Position numbers and translations under genes: made by a program. A stretch of DNA of 42,876 nucleotides from NCBI GenBank assembly GCA_964396415.1, contig CAYNFM010000025.1, positions 1 through 42,876 of the forward strand, written 5' to 3'. This DNA is from UBA1306 sp964396415 (GTDB lineage: Bacteria > Spirochaetota > Spirochaetia > Treponematales > Rectinemataceae). The notes below the pieces were generated by a model. That model worked only from the letters and a program-made list of their open reading frames with translations. It did no database searches and was not told the DNA's origin. This document shows positions 40,040-42,876 of this stretch, piece by piece. Within the stretch, counting starts at the first letter, position 1, and each line of letters opens with the position of its first letter.

Positions 40040-40068
40040 AGTATTACTCCTCGAGTAATACTATTACT
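40040..40068. promoter_or_regulatory. vapBC operator: three alternating 7-bp half-sites
   Basis: TATTACT at 40042-40048, its complement AGTAATA at 40054-40060 and TATTACT again at 40062-40068. The first two form a 10-bp inverted repeat with 3-bp spacer (40040-40062); the last two form a 15-bp palindrome (40054-40068). The set is AT-rich against a GC-rich background and covers the -10 of vapB and its ribosome-binding site. Confidence 0.75.
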
Positions 40069-40085
40069 TTCCACTCGAAAGTCAA
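40058..40085 (-). promoter_or_regulatory. Predicted promoter of vapBC
   Basis: On the minus strand: -35 TTGACT (40085-40080), 16-nt spacer, -10 TAGTAT (40063-40058). The -10 lies inside the operator. Confidence 0.5.
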
Positions 40086-40105
40086 GCGCCCGCGCTTCGA
40101 CCAGG

Positions 40106-41773
40106 CTACACCTTGGGGTAGAGGAAGCGCTTGATCTTCTGGGTGGGAGTCTTCTCGAAGGGCTCGAGCTGGAGCTTCACGCTGCTGATCCGCGAGAAGG
40201 CCGCGAGGCGGACGTTGGTCTCCTTCCTGATCCGCTCGAGGAGGACGGCCAGGGCCTTCTCGGCGCCGTCGAGGCTAGCCCCCGCGTGCTGGGCCATCGA
40301 TCCTATGGCCTTGCCCAGGCTCCCGACGAGGGTCTCGGGCTTAAGCTGCACGAGGGCCGTGAGCCCGGCGCCGTCGCCGTAAACCAGGGATTCCTGGACG
40401 AAGGGCGAGCTGTTGAGGACGGCCTCGACCTCCTCGGGATAGATATTCTCGCCCGAGGAGCCGAGTATCATCGTCTTGAGCCTGCCTCGCACCGCGACGC
40501 GGCCTTCAGTGTCCATGACGCCGAGATCGCCCGAGCGGAACCATCCGTCCCGTGTGAAGGCCGCGGCCGTCCGCTCCGGGTCCTTGTAATAGCCGGCCGT
40601 CACGTTCGGTCCCCGGATCTGTATCTCGCCCTCGCCGGTTCCCGGCCGGGGATCGGCAATGCGGATCTCCGAGCCGTGAATGGCCGGGCCTATCGAATCG
40701 ACGCGGAAGCCGCGGGGTCCCGATCCGGCAGCCAGGGGGGCCGTCTCGGTGAGTCCGTAGCCCATGGCGCAGGGAAAGCGGATTCTATGGAGGAAGGCGG
40801 CCACGTCCTCGGCCAAGGGGGCCCCGCCTATCCCGAATATCCGCAGGCGGCCGCCGAAGCTCCGCTTGAGCCTCGCTCCGGCGATGCGCTCGAGGAGGGG
40901 ACGGAAGGCGGGCCGGGCATAGAGGGGGATCTTCAGGAGAGCCGGCTCGACCGAGCCTCGATAGGCCTTCTCGATGATGAGGGGCACGGTGAGCATGATC
41001 GTGGGCCTGACGGCGGCGAGGGCGGGTAGGAGGGCGGAGCTCGAGGGAGGCCGGTCCAGGTAGCGGATCGAGGCGCCCTGCATCATGGGATAGAGGAAGC
41101 CCACGCTGAACTCGTAGGCGTGCGCCAGGGGAAGGATGGACAGGAGGCGGTCCCTCGTCCCGATGCGCATGATGAAGCGGATCGACCAGGCGTCGTGGAC
41201 GACGTTGCGCTGGCTGAGCATGACGCCCTTGGGGCTGCCCGTAGTGCCCGAAGTGTAGACGATGGCCGCCAAATCCTCGCCTCCGACCTCGGGCAGGACG
41301 AGGCCCGCCGCCGCCCCGTCGACGGCTTTCGCGTCGGGAAGGCTGAAACCCGCGGGCGCCGAAATGGGGCTGAAATCCTCGAGGGCGACGAGGACCCGGC
41401 CTTCCGCGGCCTGTCCGGCCTTGTCGAGCTGGCGACGGGATACGAAGAGGACGCGGCTCTCGGAATGATCGAGGATGGCGGCGACCTGAGCGCCGGTGAA
41501 GTCCGGGAGAATGGGGACGAGGACACAGGCGGCCCGCGAAATCCCGAGGGAGGCGATGCCCCACTCGGGCCGGCTTTCGGCGAGTATCGCGACGCGATCG
41601 CCCGTCGCGGCGCCCAGGAGGGAAAGAAGGGCGGCTACGCGACGGGTCAGGGGCTCGAGCTCCTCGTAGCTTATCGGCCGACCTCCCGCCATGGCGAGGG
41701 CGGGCAGGCCCCTATAGCGAGACGAGCTCCTCTCGACGATCTCCGGTATCGTGAAGCGTTCCAATTCGTACAC
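40106..41773 (-). CDS. Long-chain acyl-CoA synthetase (AMP-forming), copy 2
   Basis: A 555-residue adenylate-forming enzyme that activates fatty acids to acyl-CoA. The phosphate loop is YTSGTTGSPKGVMLS (about 170-184), followed by LSILPLAHAYEFSVGFLYPMM, MGYGLTETAPLAA (A5), GEIQIRGPNV, GWFRSGDLGVMD (A7) and GRLKTMILGSSGENIYPEEVEAVL (A8). The C-terminal region beyond A8 (about 440-555) has a family-variant LxALVQL and a long helical insert before VKLQLEPFEKTPTQKIKRFLYP, which carries the A10 Lys. It lies 29 bp downstream of a second synthetase with the same layout. Confidence 0.92.
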   Translation of the reverse strand: MYELERFTIPEIVERSSSRYRGLPALAMAGGRPISYEELEPLTRRVAALLSLLGAATGDRVAILAESRPEWGIASLGISRAACVLVPILPDFTGAQVAAILDHSESRVLFVSRRQLDKAGQAAEGRVLVALEDFSPISAPAGFSLPDAKAVDGAAAGLVLPEVGGEDLAAIVYTSGTTGSPKGVMLSQRNVVHDAWSIRFIMRIGTRDRLLSILPLAHAYEFSVGFLYPMMQGASIRYLDRPPSSSALLPALAAVRPTIMLTVPLIIEKAYRGSVEPALLKIPLYARPAFRPLLERIAGARLKRSFGGRLRIFGIGGAPLAEDVAAFLHRIRFPCAMGYGLTETAPLAAGSGPRGFRVDSIGPAIHGSEIRIADPRPGTGEGEIQIRGPNVTAGYYKDPERTAAAFTRDGWFRSGDLGVMDTEGRVAVRGRLKTMILGSSGENIYPEEVEAVLNSSPFVQESLVYGDGAGLTALVQLKPETLVGSLGKAIGSMAQHAGASLDGAEKALAVLLERIRKETNVRLAAFSRISSVKLQLEPFEKTPTQKIKRFLYPKV

Positions 41774-41802
41774 GCCGGCTCCCCGCGCTGGCCCGGACCG
41801 CC

Positions 41803-42876
41803 TCAGCGCCTAAGCCTCGTCGGATAGAGGAATCGCTTGATGCTCTGCTTGGGCGTCTTCTCGAAGGGCTCGTGCTGGATCTCGACACTGGCGAGACGCG
41901 AGAAGGCTGCGAGGCGGCAATTGGCCTCGCGCTTTATGCCGTCCATGATCTGGGCCGCCGCCCGCTCGAGGGCATCGAGGCTCTCGCCGGCCGCTTGGGC
42001 CGCGTGGCCCACGGCGGCGGCCAGGCTGGCCGCGGCCACCTCCGTTTCCTCGATTTCGTCCTTGATCCGGGACTTGAGGCTCTCGATGACCTCGGGCTTG
42101 AGATGTACGAGGGCGGTAAGGCCCTTCGCGTCGCCGTAGACCAGGGACTCGAGGACGTAGGGCGAGGAATTGAGGACGGCTTCTATTTCCTCGGGATAGA
42201 TATTCTCGCCCGAGGAGCCGAGTATCATGGTCTTGAGCCGTCCCCGTACCGTGACGCGGCCATTGGCGTCCATCACGCCGAGGTCCCCCGTGCGGAACCA
42301 GCCGTCGGGGGAAAAGGCCTCGGCGCTGCGCTCCGGGTCCTTGTAGTAGCCGGGGAAGACGTTGGGCCCGCGGGCCTGGATCTCGCCCTCGCCCGTGTCG
42401 GGACGGGGATCGGCGATCCGCAGGCTCACCCCCGTCGCGGGCAGGCCCGTGGTATGCAAGCGCACTTCGCCGGGCCTGTTGCCGGCGAGGAGGGGAGCCG
42501 TCTCCGTGAGTCCGTAGCCGATCGAATAGAGGAAGCGCGCGTGGTGCAGGAAGGTCTCCACGTCCTCGGCTATCGGGGCCCCCCCGATGCCGAAGAAGCG
42601 TATCCTACCGCCGAATGTCTTCTTGAGCTTGAGGCCGGCCACCCATTCGAGGGCCGGGCGCAGGGCCGCGATCCTGTAGAGCGACAGCTTCTCGAGGGCG
42701 GGCTGGATGCTCGATCGGTAGATCTTCTCGATGACCAGGGGAACCGAGAGCATGATCGTGGGCCTGATGGCGGCGAGGGCGGGGAGGAGGGCGGTAGCCG
42801 AGGGCGGCCGGTCCAGGTAATAGACGGCCGAGCCGTGCATGATCGGGATGAGAAAGCCGATCGTGAACTCGTAGGC
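41803..42876 (-). CDS. Long-chain acyl-CoA synthetase, copy 1 (N-terminus outside window)
   Basis: The C-terminal 357 residues of a paralogue of the neighbouring enzyme. The frame is open to the right edge (upstream residues AYEFTIGFLIPI match AYEFSVGFLYPM of the partner). A5 (YGLTETAPLLAG), A7 (GWFRTGDLGVMD) and A8 (GRLKTMILGSSGENIYPEEIEAVL) are all present, and it ends FEKTPKQSIKRFLYP. Residues 250-310 contain a longer helical insert than in copy 2. Part of the A8 coding region is almost identical at DNA level in the two copies, which points to duplication with later exchange or strong constraint. Confidence 0.92.
   Translation of the reverse strand, partial: AYEFTIGFLIPIMHGSAVYYLDRPPSATALLPALAAIRPTIMLSVPLVIEKIYRSSIQPALEKLSLYRIAALRPALEWVAGLKLKKTFGGRIRFFGIGGAPIAEDVETFLHHARFLYSIGYGLTETAPLLAGNRPGEVRLHTTGLPATGVSLRIADPRPDTGEGEIQARGPNVFPGYYKDPERSAEAFSPDGWFRTGDLGVMDANGRVTVRGRLKTMILGSSGENIYPEEIEAVLNSSPYVLESLVYGDAKGLTALVHLKPEVIESLKSRIKDEIEETEVAAASLAAAVGHAAQAAGESLDALERAAAQIMDGIKREANCRLAAFSRLASVEIQHEPFEKTPKQSIKRFLYPTRLRR

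Noticed and set aside
1..42876. CRISPR arrays, insertion sequences, prophage genes or integrase/attachment sites
   Set aside because: No regularly spaced repeats, transposase, integrase or phage structural genes are seen. Mobile signs are limited to vapBC and perhaps the DUF4143 ATPase.

Overview
This is a GC-rich bacterial chromosome segment in draft (scaffolded) form, with two runs of 100 N. It reads most like a spirochaete of the Treponema/Rectinema side. The reasons are a PilZ protein with a long N-terminal half of the kind seen in spirochaetes, a response-regulator/class III cyclase fusion, a GerMN protein with a Pro/Ala/Lys-rich linker, and a split glycine decarboxylase (gcvT-H-PA-PB). 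The phylum is inferred from gene content only; there is no rRNA or tRNA in the window.

Layout. 1-4507 (minus): the end of a cyclic-nucleotide-binding protein, an amidohydrolase, a ROK sugar kinase, a GNAT acetyltransferase and peptidase T. 4601-8706 (plus): a DUF2156 protein, a nucleotidyltransferase-like protein, a class I/II aminotransferase and an RlpA-type SPOR protein. 8841-12091: an orphan TRAP binding protein, a ProC-like oxidoreductase and an ornithine/lysine decarboxylase. 12189-16870 (plus): a membrane protein, then PilZ, TPR and metallophosphoesterase genes, then a GerMN protein. 16966-21285: the glycine cleavage operon. 21356-26269: a chemoreceptor, convergent with a GPH sugar transporter and an acyltransferase-like gene. 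26399-27411: a secreted two-repeat protein broken by an assembly gap. 27408-31705 (minus): a sugar ABC transporter (binding protein, two permeases) whose last gene is a membrane-bound AraC regulator. 31879-35683 (minus): a hybrid histidine kinase followed by a REC-adenylate cyclase. 35795-40038: hisC, a DUF4143-type AAA ATPase, ornithine carbamoyltransferase and a VapBC toxin-antitoxin pair. 40106-42876: two tandem long-chain acyl-CoA synthetases.

The most interesting genome-level signal is in the promoters. At least eleven genes that begin a transcription unit have a -10-like hexamer only 6-11 nt before the start codon, usually with a TTGnnn -35 box 16-18 nt further up and with no spaced Shine-Dalgarno. 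They would make leaderless or nearly leaderless mRNAs. Genes inside operons, and the remaining lead genes, have normal ribosome-binding sites or overlap the previous stop as ATGA/GTGA. The same logic argues that gcvT does not start at its first ATG (16912), because that ATG lies upstream of its own predicted -10, but at a CTG (16966) behind a strong Shine-Dalgarno.

Two autoregulation-like operators stand out: a 14-bp inverted repeat laid over the leaderless promoter of the AAA ATPase, and three alternating 7-bp half-sites over the vapBC promoter. The first N gap is flanked by identical 55-bp sequences and is probably an unmerged contig overlap; removing one copy restores a single open frame.
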